This document shows positions 27,944 to 37,180 of a DNA stretch of 64,000 bases, one piece after another. Below the pieces are notes generated by a model. The model searched no databases. It saw only the letters and a list, made by a program, of their open reading frames with translations, and was not told the DNA's origin. The position numbers and the translations under genes were made by a program. Source of the stretch: Enterococcus malodoratus ATCC 43197 (GTDB lineage Bacteria > Bacillota > Bacilli > Lactobacillales > Enterococcaceae); NCBI RefSeq assembly GCF_000407185.1, contig NZ_KE136483.1, positions 310,001 through 374,000 of the forward strand, given 5' to 3'. How positions within the stretch are numbered: position 1 is the stretch's first letter; every line of letters starts with the position of its first letter.

Positions 27944-28288
27944 ATGAAAAAAGTTGAAGCGATTATTAGACAAGAAAAATTAGAGGCGATCAAAGCAGCA
28001 ATTGATCAAGAAATAGAAGTCAATGGTATGACGGTCAGTCAAGTATTAGGTTGCGGATTACAAAAAGGTCAGAAAACCCATGTTCGAGGGCAGGAAATTA
28101 TTACCACATTATTGCCAAAAGTATCGGTTAGCTTTATTTTAGCTGATGAGGATGTCGAGCGGGTGGTTGATTTGATTTTGGAGACTTGTCAGTCGGAAGA
28201 ATGTGGAACAGGAAAAATATTTGTTTATCCGATTGAAGAAGCGATTCGTATTCGTACACGGGAAACAGGCAAAGCAGCGATCCAATAA
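27944..28288 (+). CDS. glnK: PII nitrogen regulatory protein (GlnK type)
   Basis: The 114-residue PII protein should gate the neighbouring Amt according to 2-oxoglutarate and ATP/ADP. Conserved parts include GMTVSQVLGCGLQKG before the T-loop, LPKV after it and the B-loop GTGKIFVYP. The T-loop reads THVRGQEI where E. coli GlnK/GlnB have LYRGAEY: both Y46 and the uridylylated Y51 are replaced (V and I), so control by uridylylation is not possible. AAGAGGAGG precedes the ATG. Confidence 0.93.
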   Translation: MKKVEAIIRQEKLEAIKAAIDQEIEVNGMTVSQVLGCGLQKGQKTHVRGQEIITTLLPKVSVSFILADEDVERVVDLILETCQSEECGTGKIFVYPIEEAIRIRTRETGKAAIQ

Positions 28289-28328
28289 AAAGATTCTGCC
28301 TAAGATTATTTCTTAGGCAGAATCTTTT
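28287..28328. terminator. Bidirectional terminator between glnK and the SHOCT gene
   Basis: AAAAGATTCTGCCTAAGA pairs perfectly with TCTTAGGCAGAATCTTTT around TTATT, with A-rich and T-rich ends on both sides. It serves both convergent genes. Confidence 0.92.
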
Positions 28329-28330
28329 TT

Positions 28331-28870
28331 CTATTTAAGAATATCTTCTTTTATTTTGGCGAATTCTTCCTCATTTAAGATACCCTGATCTAATAGGTCC
28401 TTCATCTTTAAGAGCTGTTCTGCTTTGCTTAATGGTTCTTCAGACTTGCTCTCTTCTGTAACTAGTTGAATAGTTTCTTTTAATCTTGCCAGAACTTTTG
28501 GCGCTTCCTCTTCGGTTAAGACGATCTTAGTAGTTCCTTGTAGAGAGGTTATATCCAATAGATCTAAACTTGTTTCTTTTATTAAACGCAGGTCCTGCAT
28601 ATTTGCTAAAGGAATGACTTTGAAATCATCGCCGATCATTTTCTTTTGCCCCATGACAAAACGCTGATTGGTTAAACCGTAGGCATAAAAGCCATCATTT
28701 TTAGTGGCAGATGTTCGGTTATGCAGACCGATAAAGCAAACTAAAATTTCTTCATCGGGCCCTAAATGCTTTTCTAATACTGAAAAAAGTTTTACGCTCC
28801 ACTGGCGATCGGAACCTGAAAAGAATCCGGTGTCTTGGCAAAATTGATACATTTCTTCGGCAGTCTTCAT
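28331..28870 (-). CDS. PH-like/SHOCT domain protein
   Basis: The 179-residue soluble protein has a middle beta-rich part (about 40-135) resembling bacterial PH-like domains (YGLTNQRFVMGQKKMI...KVIPLANMQDLRL). The C-terminal short helical SHOCT module (AEQLLKMKDLLDQGILNEEEFAKIKEDIL, about 150-178) is clear. SHOCT modules are thought to mediate oligomerisation. Function unknown. AAAGGAG precedes the start. Confidence 0.72.
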   Translation of the reverse strand: MKTAEEMYQFCQDTGFFSGSDRQWSVKLFSVLEKHLGPDEEILVCFIGLHNRTSATKNDGFYAYGLTNQRFVMGQKKMIGDDFKVIPLANMQDLRLIKETSLDLLDITSLQGTTKIVLTEEEAPKVLARLKETIQLVTEESKSEEPLSKAEQLLKMKDLLDQGILNEEEFAKIKEDILK

Positions 28871-28968
28871 GGTATGCTCCTTTTATTTGTTAGTCTTAGT
28901 TTAGCAAAACATGGAAACGCAAACAAATAGTTTTCTAACAGAGCTCGTGTCTCATTTGCGAGTAAAGG

Positions 28969-29000
28969 CACAAAAAACCACCATAGCCGTCACTATGGTG
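28969..29000 (-). terminator. Terminator-like hairpin inside the 28871-29266 intergenic region
   Basis: CCACCATAG and CTATGGTGG (28977-29000) form a perfect 9-bp stem followed on the minus strand by TTTTTT. No minus-strand gene lies upstream of it: the neighbouring plus-strand gene begins at 29267. Either a short minus-strand RNA starts between about 29000 and 29260, or this is a remnant. The rest of the 396-bp gap is AT-rich with no convincing gene. Confidence 0.6.
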
Positions 29001-29266
29001 GAAATGAAGGTTGTTATTTACTCTTGGTAGGAGTAAGTATGAAAAACCAATTCGGGATAATTGGTATGATTTCATGATAAAGCAAACAGTCAATGAATTC
29101 ATGAATAGCTGTTTGTTAATCAATAAGAAATGAATTAGAAAAGACTTATGCAAATTTCGGTGAAATTTTACAGCATATTCCAAAATGTAAGGGTTGCATT
29201 TCATTTTAAGGAATTTAAGAGCTATGTTACACTTGGGTTGGAAGATTTAAATAGGAGGGTACATTT

Positions 29267-30370
29267 ATGGCAAATATCAGTAAAAAGTTACTAACTGAAT
29301 TGACTTCAGAAGAAGCAACAGGTCCGTTTATCACGTTTATGTTGAACACACACCATGCGCATCAAGATGTTGAAAAAGATCAAATCATGTTTAAAAACTT
29401 TGCTAAAGAAGCGAAAACACGCTTTGAGAAGAAATACACTGATCACAGCTTTGAACCATTCCAAGAAAAAATCGATCACTTATTAGCAGATGGAGACTTT
29501 TGGCGTAGCGGAACAAAAAGTGTTGCGGTAATTTTGAGCGCGAATGAAACTCATATCCATCGCTTAAGCATTGCAGTGGATGATCAATACTACGTGAGTG
29601 ATTTGCCTTACTTATTGGCGATCATCAAGAATATGCAATTCAACTATCCTTATTATTTGATGGCTTTGAATAGAGATTCTATGAAACTTTATCTTGTCCG
29701 TAATAAAGAAGTCCAAGCGATCGAACTTCCAGAAGGTGCACCAAAGGATATTGTGACGGCACTTGGTGATGAATTGACTGGTGGAAACTTGAATGTCTCA
29801 GCCCGCGGCGGTGAAGTCGGCAGTTTCCATGGTGTAAATACGAAGGATGAAGAAGTCGAGATTGACTGGGTAAATTATTATCAGGCCGTTGATAACTTCT
29901 TAAAAGAATTAGATAATCCAGAGCATTTGCCTTTGTATCTTTTTGCATTGCCAGAAAACCAAACACAATTTAAAAAGATCGCGAAAAATCCTTATTATTC
30001 GGATAAAGCGGCGATTAGCGGATCACCGGCACAAGCGGGGATAAATGAGATCAAACAAGAGACACAAAAAATCTTTGATCAACTTGCTGCGGTCGAAACT
30101 CAGACGTATAAAAAATTAATCGATAGAAAATTTGTTGATCAATTAGTCGATATCGTACCAGCTGCAAAGGAAGGAAAAATTTCTCATTTGTTTATTGCAA
30201 CGTCCAACCTTGTAGATGGTTATGGGGAAGACCCGGATATTGAATACGATCGTCGTCAGGTACTCAATGAAATTGCTGACAATGTTATCAAAAATGGCGG
30301 ACAGGTCTTTGTTCTAGACCAAAAGGATGCGCCGGATGAGAAAAGCTTATTGGCTATTTTACGGTATTAG
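29267..30370 (+). CDS. baeRF family (family 6-like) protein
   Basis: A 367-residue soluble protein with the three-part layout of bacterial archaeo-eukaryotic release-factor-like proteins: an N-terminal domain (PFITFMLNTHHAHQDVEKDQ), a middle domain with ARGGEVGSFHGVNTKDEE where the release-factor loop would be, and a C-terminal L7Ae/eL30-like part (SHLFIATSNLVDGYG, GGQVFVLDQ near 342-350). The family is proposed to act on ribosomes; no function is shown for this branch. AGGAGGGTACATTT precedes the start. Confidence 0.7.
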   Translation: MANISKKLLTELTSEEATGPFITFMLNTHHAHQDVEKDQIMFKNFAKEAKTRFEKKYTDHSFEPFQEKIDHLLADGDFWRSGTKSVAVILSANETHIHRLSIAVDDQYYVSDLPYLLAIIKNMQFNYPYYLMALNRDSMKLYLVRNKEVQAIELPEGAPKDIVTALGDELTGGNLNVSARGGEVGSFHGVNTKDEEVEIDWVNYYQAVDNFLKELDNPEHLPLYLFALPENQTQFKKIAKNPYYSDKAAISGSPAQAGINEIKQETQKIFDQLAAVETQTYKKLIDRKFVDQLVDIVPAAKEGKISHLFIATSNLVDGYGEDPDIEYDRRQVLNEIADNVIKNGGQVFVLDQKDAPDEKSLLAILRY

Positions 30371-30410
30371 CGACTAAATATTTCAAATATATTAAGAAAA
30401 AACTTTTTGA

Positions 30411-30436
30411 GCGATAACCTAGTGTTATCGCTTTAT
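30411..30436 (+). terminator. Hairpin after the baeRF-like gene
   Basis: GCGATAAC and GTTATCGC pair around CCTAGT-like loop bases, followed by TTTATCT. The T-tract is weak, so termination may be partial. Confidence 0.6.
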
Positions 30437-30439
30437 CTA

Positions 30440-30448
30440 TGTTATACT
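30440..30448 (+). promoter_or_regulatory. Extended -10 promoter of the cold-shock gene
   Basis: TGTTATACT (TGn plus TATACT at 30443-30448) lies about 114 bp before the csp start, giving a long leader of about 105 nt, as is usual for cold-shock mRNAs, whose leaders fold differently at low temperature. No -35 is evident. Confidence 0.5.
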
Positions 30449-30561
30449 TCTAATTGTAGTTTTTGTACGGTAATATTGGCAAGTTTGTTTCAGACAACAT
30501 CTTTCCTATTTCACCATTCAAGTAATTACAAATTAATTTTTATCCTAGGAGGATGTTTAAC

Positions 30562-30762
30562 ATGGAACAAGGTACAGTAAAATGGTTTAACTCAGAAAAA
30601 GGTTATGGATTTATCACTGCTGAAAACGGAAACGACGTATTCGTACATTTCTCAGCAATCCAAGGCGACGGCTTCAAAACTTTAGAAGAAGGTCAAGCAG
30701 TGACTTTCGACGTAGAAGACGGTCAACGTGGACCTCAAGCTACAAACGTTAACAAAGCTTAA
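30562..30762 (+). CDS. csp: Cold shock protein (CspA family)
   Basis: The 66-residue protein is a single OB-fold cold-shock domain with RNP1 KGYGFIT and RNP2 VFVHFSAI, binding single-stranded RNA and DNA as an RNA chaperone. AGGAGG at 30547-30552 sits nine bases before the ATG at 30562; an ATG at 30553 directly touches that site and is rejected. Codon use is strongly biased, as expected for a highly expressed gene. Confidence 0.95.
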   Translation: MEQGTVKWFNSEKGYGFITAENGNDVFVHFSAIQGDGFKTLEEGQAVTFDVEDGQRGPQATNVNKA

Positions 30763-30776
30763 TTAGTCGAATTTTC

Positions 30777-30805
30777 AGCCAGGTGCGAAAGCATCTGGCT
30801 TTTTT
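30777..30805 (+). terminator. Terminator of csp
   Basis: AGCCAGGTGC and GCATCTGGCT form a 10-bp stem (one G-T pair) around the stable tetraloop GAAA, followed by six T. Confidence 0.93.
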
Positions 30806-30848
30806 GTTGTTCAAGTTTTATTGGAAACGTTTTAACCTAAGAACTTCC

Positions 30849-30918
30849 TTGTAGAAAGTGGTATTATTCAGATATAATGCGTGAGGAAGGATGCGAGTTT
30901 TCTGGTTTCTCCTCACGC
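30849..30918 (+). promoter_or_regulatory. dinG promoter with hairpin at the transcript 5' end
   Basis: TTGTAG (30849-30854) and TATAAT (30873-30878) are separated by 18 bp. Immediately downstream GCGTGAGGA (30879-30887) pairs with TCCTCACGC (30910-30918), so the transcript would begin within or just before a stable stem. About 130 nt of leader remain before dinG. No SOS box is visible. Confidence 0.5.
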
Positions 30919-31048
30919 TTTGTTAGTTATACTTTTTGATTGAAATAGTATTCTCGAAAATGAAGGCGCGACTTATGGAAAAGAAAATCCGTACTCTATG
31001 AGTTAGGTGCAAATTTATTTTGCAAAACTAGAGGAAGGAGGGGCGAAT

Positions 31049-33802
31049 GTGAAGAAAAATTATGCGGTTGTTGATATCGAAACGACTGGTACAGATCCGA
31101 AGACGGATCGAATCATTCAATTTGGCTGTGTACTGATCGAAGAAGGCAGAATTGTGACGCATTTTTCGACAGATATCAACCCCGATCAAAATATTCCGGC
31201 GCAGATTCAGACGCTGACTGGGATTAGCAATCAGCGAATTCGAAAGGCCCCTTATTTTGAAGATGTGGCTCAGACGATCTCTAATCTATTGGCAGACACG
31301 ATCTTTGTAGCCCACAATATACACTTTGACTATCCCTTTTTGAGTAATGAGCTGGAGCGTTGCGGCATGCCTCCGCTAACTATTCCTGGTATTGATACAG
31401 TAGAACTGGCACAGGTGTTCATGCCAACCTCTTTGAGTTTTCGTTTGAGGGATTTGGCGGAGGAATTGAATTTGGTACATGAAAATCCGCATCAAGCCGA
31501 TAGTGATGCGGATGTGACGGCGCAGCTGCTATTATACTTAGAATCAAAGATAAAAGAGTTGCCAATCATTACACTGAAAAAAATTATTGGTGCAGCTGAT
31601 CAAATGGCTTTTCAAACGAAAGAGTATTTGCAAGACTGTTTGGTGGAGATGCAAGCCGATCCCCGGCCATTATCAAAAGATCTAGTTATTATACATGGTT
31701 TGGCTTTGCGCAAAAAAAATGTTCCGCTCTTTTCTGAGAATTATTTTGGGACGAAAGCTTATCCGCGTTCTCGCAAAGCAAAGGAAAAGGTCTACCATAA
31801 CGAATTAGACTTTCGTAAAGAGCAAGCTCGATTGATGAATCTAGTCTATGATTTTTTCAACAAGAAGGATGACAAAAATGTTTTGGTAGAGGCTGCGACA
31901 GGCATTGGCAAGACGCTGGGGTATTTGCTGCCAATGAGTTTTCTGGCGACACCGGAAAAGCCGTTGGTGGTCAGTACGGTTTCACTGCTGTTGCAAGAAC
32001 AGATTTTGAATCACGATTTGCCGTTAATCAATCGTTTATTGGATCATCCGCTGCAAGCTGTAGTGATGAAAAGCAGTCGGCATTATATTGATTTGGAGCG
32101 TTTCTATCAAAGTTTTGAAAAGCAGTCTGAACAAAAGCAATATACTTTTTATCAGATGGCGGTACTTGTTTGGTTAACTCAGACCGAGACCGGCGACTTC
32201 GATGAGTTGAATATGACAAGCTTGAAGCATGCTTTTTGGCATGAAGTGGCTCATTTAGGCACGCATACGTTGAATCCTAAGAGTCCCTTTTTTAGCGTAG
32301 ATTTTATTCGGCATCGTCAAGAAAAATTGGCACAGAGTAATTTGATCGTCACGAATCATGCTTATTTGGCACAAGAGGATCAACGGAAATTTCCGCAATT
32401 GCCGAAAAGTCCTTACTTGATTATTGATGAGGCGCATCACTTAAATCGAGTATTAGAAAAAATCAGTACGCAACAGTTTAATCTTCTAGCAGTTCAACGA
32501 GCTTTTCATCAGCTGCAGGATAATCAAAAGTTTGCAGATTGGCAGGTTTTGGTTCAAAAAGACCAGCAGACGGTACATGTTCTTGAAATTTTACAAGATG
32601 TGTTGCAAGAGTTGGATGAAGATTTGACTGATTTTTATCAAATTTTCAAGGAAGAATATCCTGCTGAAGAGGATCGTTTGATTACAAAAGAGATGATTGA
32701 TCAACTGTCATTAGCTGGTGAACAGGTTTTACAGCGGATCGGACGATTGTATCAAGATGCCTTGACGTTAGGTGAACAGCTGCAAACGTACTTTACGATT
32801 TATAAAGAAACATTCGGTATTAAGGAGCAAGCCGAATGGGGCAATCTGCAAGCATTATTAGATAATTTGGCTCAGCAGCAAACCGCGTTTGAACTGTTTA
32901 GTGAGCGTTGGGATGCGCGTTATATTCACTGGTTCAATGCGAAACGTAAAACATTCCAAGTCCAGGATTTAGAGGCTTCGCTAATTCGTGAAACGACGTG
33001 GTACGAACGCTATCAACAGATTCTTTATTTAGGCGGAACGTTAAAGATCGGCAGCGACCGACACTATTTTGCGAAACGCTGGGGAATTCCGGAAACGGCT
33101 TTGAAGATCATCAGCAGTCCGTATGATTACGCGGAGCAAGCGCGTTTGTATTTGCCGACGAACAGTATCAGCATTCAGTCGACTTCGCCGGACCATTATG
33201 CGCAATATGTTGCAAACGTTGTTCAAAAAATGGCGGAGAAGCAGCAACGACCGATTTTAGTCTTGTTTACGTCCCATGATATTTTGAATCGTGTCTACCA
33301 ACGGGTCCGTGTCCCCTTGTTAAATCAAGGAAGAGAAGTCTTGGCGCAGGGAATCGGCGGCAGTCGTGAGAAATTGCTGAAACGATTCTTATTATCCAAA
33401 GATGCACTTTTATTTGGGGCTGACAGTTTTTGGGAAGGGATCGATTTGCCGGGTGAGATCTTGCAGATTTTGATTGTCACTCGACTTCCGTTTGAAAATC
33501 CGCAACGGCTGCAAGTGAAAGCACGGAATGACTTTTTGGCATCTGAAGGAATTAATCCCTTTTTCCAAGAAGCTGTTCCCCATGCCGCGCTGCGTTTGCG
33601 CCAAGCGTTGGGCCGTTTGATTCGTTCAGAAAAGGATAAGGGAGTCATGCTCCTATTAGATCAACGCTTTATCACTGCTAAATATGGTGAAAAGCTGCGT
33701 AAGGCATTGCCAAAAGAATTGCCGATCAAACAATTGCCGCTGGAAGAAATTTTAGCGGAGACGGATCAATTTTTAAATTCTGACAAAAGTGTAGAGAATT
33801 AA
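31049..33802 (+). CDS. dinG: DinG-family exonuclease/helicase fusion
   Basis: This 917-residue protein fuses a DnaQ-like DEDDh 3'-5' exonuclease (D9, E11, D94, H148, D153) to an XPD/DinG-type superfamily 2 helicase. The Walker A region EAATGIGKT lies near residues 282-290, DEAHH near 440, and the helicase C-terminal motifs GADSFWEGIDLPG and QALGRLIRS follow. No cysteine cluster lies between Walker A and DEAH, so the 4Fe-4S site of E. coli DinG is absent, as in Bacillus. The GTG at 31049 follows GAAGGAGG; upstream in-frame codons are ignored. Gene order dinG-ypmB-aspB is conserved in Firmicutes. Confidence 0.92.
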   Translation: MKKNYAVVDIETTGTDPKTDRIIQFGCVLIEEGRIVTHFSTDINPDQNIPAQIQTLTGISNQRIRKAPYFEDVAQTISNLLADTIFVAHNIHFDYPFLSNELERCGMPPLTIPGIDTVELAQVFMPTSLSFRLRDLAEELNLVHENPHQADSDADVTAQLLLYLESKIKELPIITLKKIIGAADQMAFQTKEYLQDCLVEMQADPRPLSKDLVIIHGLALRKKNVPLFSENYFGTKAYPRSRKAKEKVYHNELDFRKEQARLMNLVYDFFNKKDDKNVLVEAATGIGKTLGYLLPMSFLATPEKPLVVSTVSLLLQEQILNHDLPLINRLLDHPLQAVVMKSSRHYIDLERFYQSFEKQSEQKQYTFYQMAVLVWLTQTETGDFDELNMTSLKHAFWHEVAHLGTHTLNPKSPFFSVDFIRHRQEKLAQSNLIVTNHAYLAQEDQRKFPQLPKSPYLIIDEAHHLNRVLEKISTQQFNLLAVQRAFHQLQDNQKFADWQVLVQKDQQTVHVLEILQDVLQELDEDLTDFYQIFKEEYPAEEDRLITKEMIDQLSLAGEQVLQRIGRLYQDALTLGEQLQTYFTIYKETFGIKEQAEWGNLQALLDNLAQQQTAFELFSERWDARYIHWFNAKRKTFQVQDLEASLIRETTWYERYQQILYLGGTLKIGSDRHYFAKRWGIPETALKIISSPYDYAEQARLYLPTNSISIQSTSPDHYAQYVANVVQKMAEKQQRPILVLFTSHDILNRVYQRVRVPLLNQGREVLAQGIGGSREKLLKRFLLSKDALLFGADSFWEGIDLPGEILQILIVTRLPFENPQRLQVKARNDFLASEGINPFFQEAVPHAALRLRQALGRLIRSEKDKGVMLLLDQRFITAKYGEKLRKALPKELPIKQLPLEEILAETDQFLNSDKSVEN

Positions 33803-33850
33803 TGAGGGAAGTCCCTTCTTTTGGTATAATGTAGCTTGTCTGAGAGGAGT

Positions 33851-34360
33851 ATGATTTTGGATACGAATAGTGCAAGACAGCAGAAACTCAATCGTTGGCT
33901 ATTAGGAATCGTGGCTTTTCTACTGATTATTATCGTGGCAGCGACCATGATTTTTATCCGTTCGAATCGTCCGATGCATCAAGCCAAAAGAGAAGCTGTT
34001 CAAATGGCAGAGAAATATGCTGATTTAAAAACGGTGGATCAGTTTTATTGGTTCAATCGTGAAAAGACTTACTTTACCGTCACTGGTGAAAATAACACTG
34101 GCGAACAAATTATTGTAATTGTTCCAAAATCGGGAGAGAAAATCCGTGTTTTAAACCAAAAAGATGGTCTGACTGAACAGCAGGCAGAAAAACGTTTTGA
34201 AAGCGACAACCCAGATCTTATTTTTGAAAAAGCGAATTTAGGAATTTACCGTGATCAAACAACATGGGAGATTACCGCAAAAGACGATCAAGGGACGATT
34301 TATTATTACTTGCTGGCATTTAATGACGGCAAGACGATTAAGGTCATCAAAAAAATCTAA
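33851..34360 (+). CDS. ypmB: YpmB-like DUF5590 protein
   Basis: The 169-residue protein has one N-terminal membrane helix (about 13-35) and an extracytoplasmic PepSY-like domain with the pattern ETWEITAKDDQG-type strands typical of YpmB. YpmB-like proteins sit between dinG and aspB in Bacillus and relatives; function unknown. GAGAGGAGT directly precedes the ATG at 33851, giving short spacing; an in-frame TTG five codons upstream is less likely. Confidence 0.8.
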   Translation: MILDTNSARQQKLNRWLLGIVAFLLIIIVAATMIFIRSNRPMHQAKREAVQMAEKYADLKTVDQFYWFNREKTYFTVTGENNTGEQIIVIVPKSGEKIRVLNQKDGLTEQQAEKRFESDNPDLIFEKANLGIYRDQTTWEITAKDDQGTIYYYLLAFNDGKTIKVIKKI

Positions 34361-34387
34361 AAAATCTTGGTAGGGGAGTTATCAGTT

Positions 34388-35575
34388 ATGAAATTATCAG
34401 AGCGTGTAACAAACTTAGAACCGTCCGTCACTTTAGCAGCGACCGCCAAAGCCAAAGAGTTGAAAGCCCAAGGATTAGATGTCATCAGTTTGACTGTCGG
34501 AGAACCGGATTTTACTACGCCGGAAAATATTGAGCAGGCTGCGATTGATGGGATCAAGAGCGGCAAGGTCAGCTTTTATACTGCTTCTGGCGGTACACCA
34601 GAATTGAAGGCAGCGATCGTTGATTTTACCAAGAAAAACTATGATCTAACGGTTGAACCCAAAAACATCATCGTGACCAGCGGTGCGAAATTTGCGTTGT
34701 ATACGTTATTCCAAACGATTTTGGATGCGGGGGATGAAGTGATCATTCCTGTTCCTTATTGGGTCAGCTACGGAGAGCAAGTCAAATTAGCACAAGGCAA
34801 TCCCGTCTTCATTACGGGGGCTCAAAGCAACGACTATAAGATCACGGTTGACCAGTTGGAAGATGCACGAACAGAAAAAACAAAAGCAATCATCATTAAT
34901 TCACCATCAAATCCAACGGGAATGATTTATACAGAAAATGAATTGCGGGAAATTGGTGAATGGGCGGTTCGTCATGATTTGCTGATTGTCTCAGATGATA
35001 TTTATGATCATCTTGTTTATAATGGGAACGAAGCGCCGCATATCGCTTCTTTATCTGACGAGATTTTCCATCAAACAGTGATCATCAACGGAGTATCAAA
35101 AACCTATTCTATGACCGGTTGGCGAATCGGTTATGCGATTGGGAATGCTGAGATTATTGGCGGAATGACATCGATCGCTTCTCAAGCGACAAGCAATCCG
35201 ACGTCGGTCAGCCAAGTAGCGGCTGTGGAAGCTTTAGCTGGTGAACAAGAGACTGCGGAAAAAATGCGTCAGGCCTTTGAAGAACGGCTGAATACAATCT
35301 ATCCAAAAGTTGCTGATTTACCTGGTTTCAAACTGAAGAAACCTCAAGGCGCCTTCTATCTGTTTCCAAATATCGCAGAAGCGATGGAAATGGGCGGGTA
35401 CGACAATGTGACGACTTGGGTGAACGATTTGTTAGCTCAGGAACATGTTGCTTTAGTAACAGGCGAAGGGTTCGGATCAGCTGATAGTGTGCGGATGAGT
35501 TATTCAGCCAGCATGGAAGACTTGGAAGAAGCAGTCGTGCGGATTCGCCGCTTTATTGAAAATAGTAAGAAGTAA
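34388..35575 (+). CDS. aspB: Pyridoxal-phosphate aminotransferase, aspartate type
   Basis: The 395-residue class I aminotransferase converts aspartate and 2-oxoglutarate to oxaloacetate and glutamate in close relatives. Visible signatures are [14 protein letters not shown], the PLP-ring contact region [19 protein letters not shown], and the PLP lysine in [23 protein letters not shown] puts the start at 34388. It lies upstream of asnS, whose substrate is aspartate. Confidence 0.92.
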   Translation: MKLSERVTNLEPSVTLAATAKAKELKAQGLDVISLTVGEPDFTTPENIEQAAIDGIKSGKVSFYTASGGTPELKAAIVDFTKKNYDLTVEPKNIIVTSGAKFALYTLFQTILDAGDEVIIPVPYWVSYGEQVKLAQGNPVFITGAQSNDYKITVDQLEDARTEKTKAIIINSPSNPTGMIYTENELREIGEWAVRHDLLIVSDDIYDHLVYNGNEAPHIASLSDEIFHQTVIINGVSKTYSMTGWRIGYAIGNAEIIGGMTSIASQATSNPTSVSQVAAVEALAGEQETAEKMRQAFEERLNTIYPKVADLPGFKLKKPQGAFYLFPNIAEAMEMGGYDNVTTWVNDLLAQEHVALVTGEGFGSADSVRMSYSASMEDLEEAVVRIRRFIENSKK

Positions 35576-35613
35576 GACATCAATTCGGGATAAATAAGTT
35601 AGGAGAGACATTT

Positions 35614-36912
35614 GTGGAACAAATTCAAATCATTGATGCCAAGAATCATGTTGGCGAAACAGTAAAAATCGGTGCTTGGGTGGCTAATAAGCGTTCAAGC
35701 GGAAAGATCTCATTTTTACAATTACGTGATGGAACAGCTTATTTCCAAGCCGTTGTTGTCAAAAGTGAAGTATCAGAAGAAATCTTTCATTTAGCAAAAG
35801 AATTGACACAAGAAACATCAATCATCGTAACTGGAGAAATTCGTGAAGACACACGTTCAAAATTCGGTTATGAGTTGGGTGTAACCGACATTGAAGTAAT
35901 CGGTGAAAGTCATGATTATCCAATTACACCGAAGGAACACGGGGTTGATTTCTTGATGGATCATCGCCATTTATGGTTGCGTTCTTCTCAACAACACGCG
36001 ATTATGTTGATTCGTAACGAAGTGATTCGTGCGACTTATGAATTCTTCAATAATAATGGCTTTGTGAAAATTGATCCACCGATTCTAACAGGTTCAGCAC
36101 CTGAAGGAACAAGTGATTTATTTGAAACAAATTATTTCGATCAAAAAGCTTATCTTTCTCAAAGTGGTCAATTATATATGGAAGCGGCAGCTATGGCTTT
36201 AGGCAAAGTGTTCTCCTTTGGACCAACTTTCCGAGCTGAAAAATCAAAGACACGTCGTCATTTGATCGAGTTTTGGATGATTGAACCAGAAATGGCCTTC
36301 ATGCATCAGGAAGATAGTTTGGAAGTTCAGGAACAATATGTTGCTTATTTAGTGCAAAGTGTTCTTGATAACTGCGATTACGCTTTAGATGTACTAGGTC
36401 GTGATAAAGAAATTTTGAAAAACTATACCAAACTTCCTTATCCGCGAATCTCTTATGATGACGCGATCGAACTGTTGAAGAAAAACGATTTTGACGACAT
36501 TGAATGGGGCGATGATTTTGGTTCGCCGCACGAAACCTTTATCGCTAACTCATTTGATCGTCCAGTCTTCATCTTGAATTATCCAAAAGCAATCAAACCA
36601 TTCTACATGAAACCACATCCAACCCGTGAGGATGTAGTGATCTGTGCCGATTTGATCGCACCTGAAGGTTATGGTGAAATCATTGGCGGGTCAGAACGTG
36701 CGACGGATTATGATTACTTGTTGGAACAAATTCGTGAAGCAGGCTTGAGTGAAGAAGAATATTCATGGTACTTAGACTTGCGTAAATATGGGACTGTGCC
36801 GCATTCAGGTTTTGGTTTAGGACTTGAACGGACGATTACTTTTATCTCAGGGATCGATCATGTGCGTGAGGCTATTCCATTCCCACGTTTGTTAAACCGT
36901 ATTTATCCATAA
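35614..36912 (+). CDS. asnS: Asparaginyl-tRNA synthetase
   Basis: The 432-residue class IIb synthetase charges tRNA-Asn. It has an OB-fold anticodon domain (about 15-100), motif 2 [22 protein letters not shown] and motif 3 [15 protein letters not shown]. It starts with GTG at 35614 after TTAGGAGAG. Length matches the Firmicutes AsnS. Confidence 0.96.
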   Translation: MEQIQIIDAKNHVGETVKIGAWVANKRSSGKISFLQLRDGTAYFQAVVVKSEVSEEIFHLAKELTQETSIIVTGEIREDTRSKFGYELGVTDIEVIGESHDYPITPKEHGVDFLMDHRHLWLRSSQQHAIMLIRNEVIRATYEFFNNNGFVKIDPPILTGSAPEGTSDLFETNYFDQKAYLSQSGQLYMEAAAMALGKVFSFGPTFRAEKSKTRRHLIEFWMIEPEMAFMHQEDSLEVQEQYVAYLVQSVLDNCDYALDVLGRDKEILKNYTKLPYPRISYDDAIELLKKNDFDDIEWGDDFGSPHETFIANSFDRPVFILNYPKAIKPFYMKPHPTREDVVICADLIAPEGYGEIIGGSERATDYDYLLEQIREAGLSEEEYSWYLDLRKYGTVPHSGFGLGLERTITFISGIDHVREAIPFPRLLNRIYP

Positions 36913-36925
36913 TTGCAATGAATTC

Positions 36926-36957
36926 AAAAACGCCGAGCATCGTCTCGGCGTTTTTTT
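36926..36957. terminator. Bidirectional terminator after asnS
   Basis: AAAAACGCCGAG pairs with CTCGGCGTTTTT around CATCGT, with T-runs for both strands. It also lies directly after the stop codon of the minus-strand small peptide gene at 36962. Confidence 0.92.
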
Positions 36958-36961
36958 GCTT

Positions 36962-37162
36962 TTAAAATCCAATTTTCTCTATTAAAGAACTGTGCTTGTC
37001 GTCATCATGTTGAAAATAAATCTGTTCATTGCCTTCGTCAGTTTCCTTGAGATTAGTAGTAACAACTGTTTTTACTTCTTCTTTGTCGATATTCTTTTCG
37101 ACGATTTGAGAAGTTGCTCCCAGAGTGATTAATGCCAATGCGATAATAGTAATTTTTTTCAT
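36962..37162 (-). CDS. Small secreted peptide, tandem paralogue 1
   Basis: This 66-residue peptide starts with a hydrophobic signal or anchor (MKKITIIALALITLGATS) and a lysine/glutamate-rich middle. Its first 40 residues are identical to those of the next gene; only the tail differs, here with QHDDDKHSS before a conserved EKIGF end. AGGAGG precedes the ATG. It is the last gene of a probable TetR-controlled operon. No cysteines are present, so it is not a disulfide bacteriocin or lipoprotein. Family not recognised. Confidence 0.75.
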   Translation of the reverse strand: MKKITIIALALITLGATSQIVEKNIDKEEVKTVVTTNLKETDEGNEQIYFQHDDDKHSSLIEKIGF

Positions 37163-37180
37163 TTTAAATATCCTCCTAAA

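Noticed and set aside
28935-29204. Minus-strand 89-codon open frame in the gap before the baeRF-like gene
   Set aside because: It runs through the terminator-like hairpin at 28977-29000, has no ribosome site, and its composition does not look like a protein.
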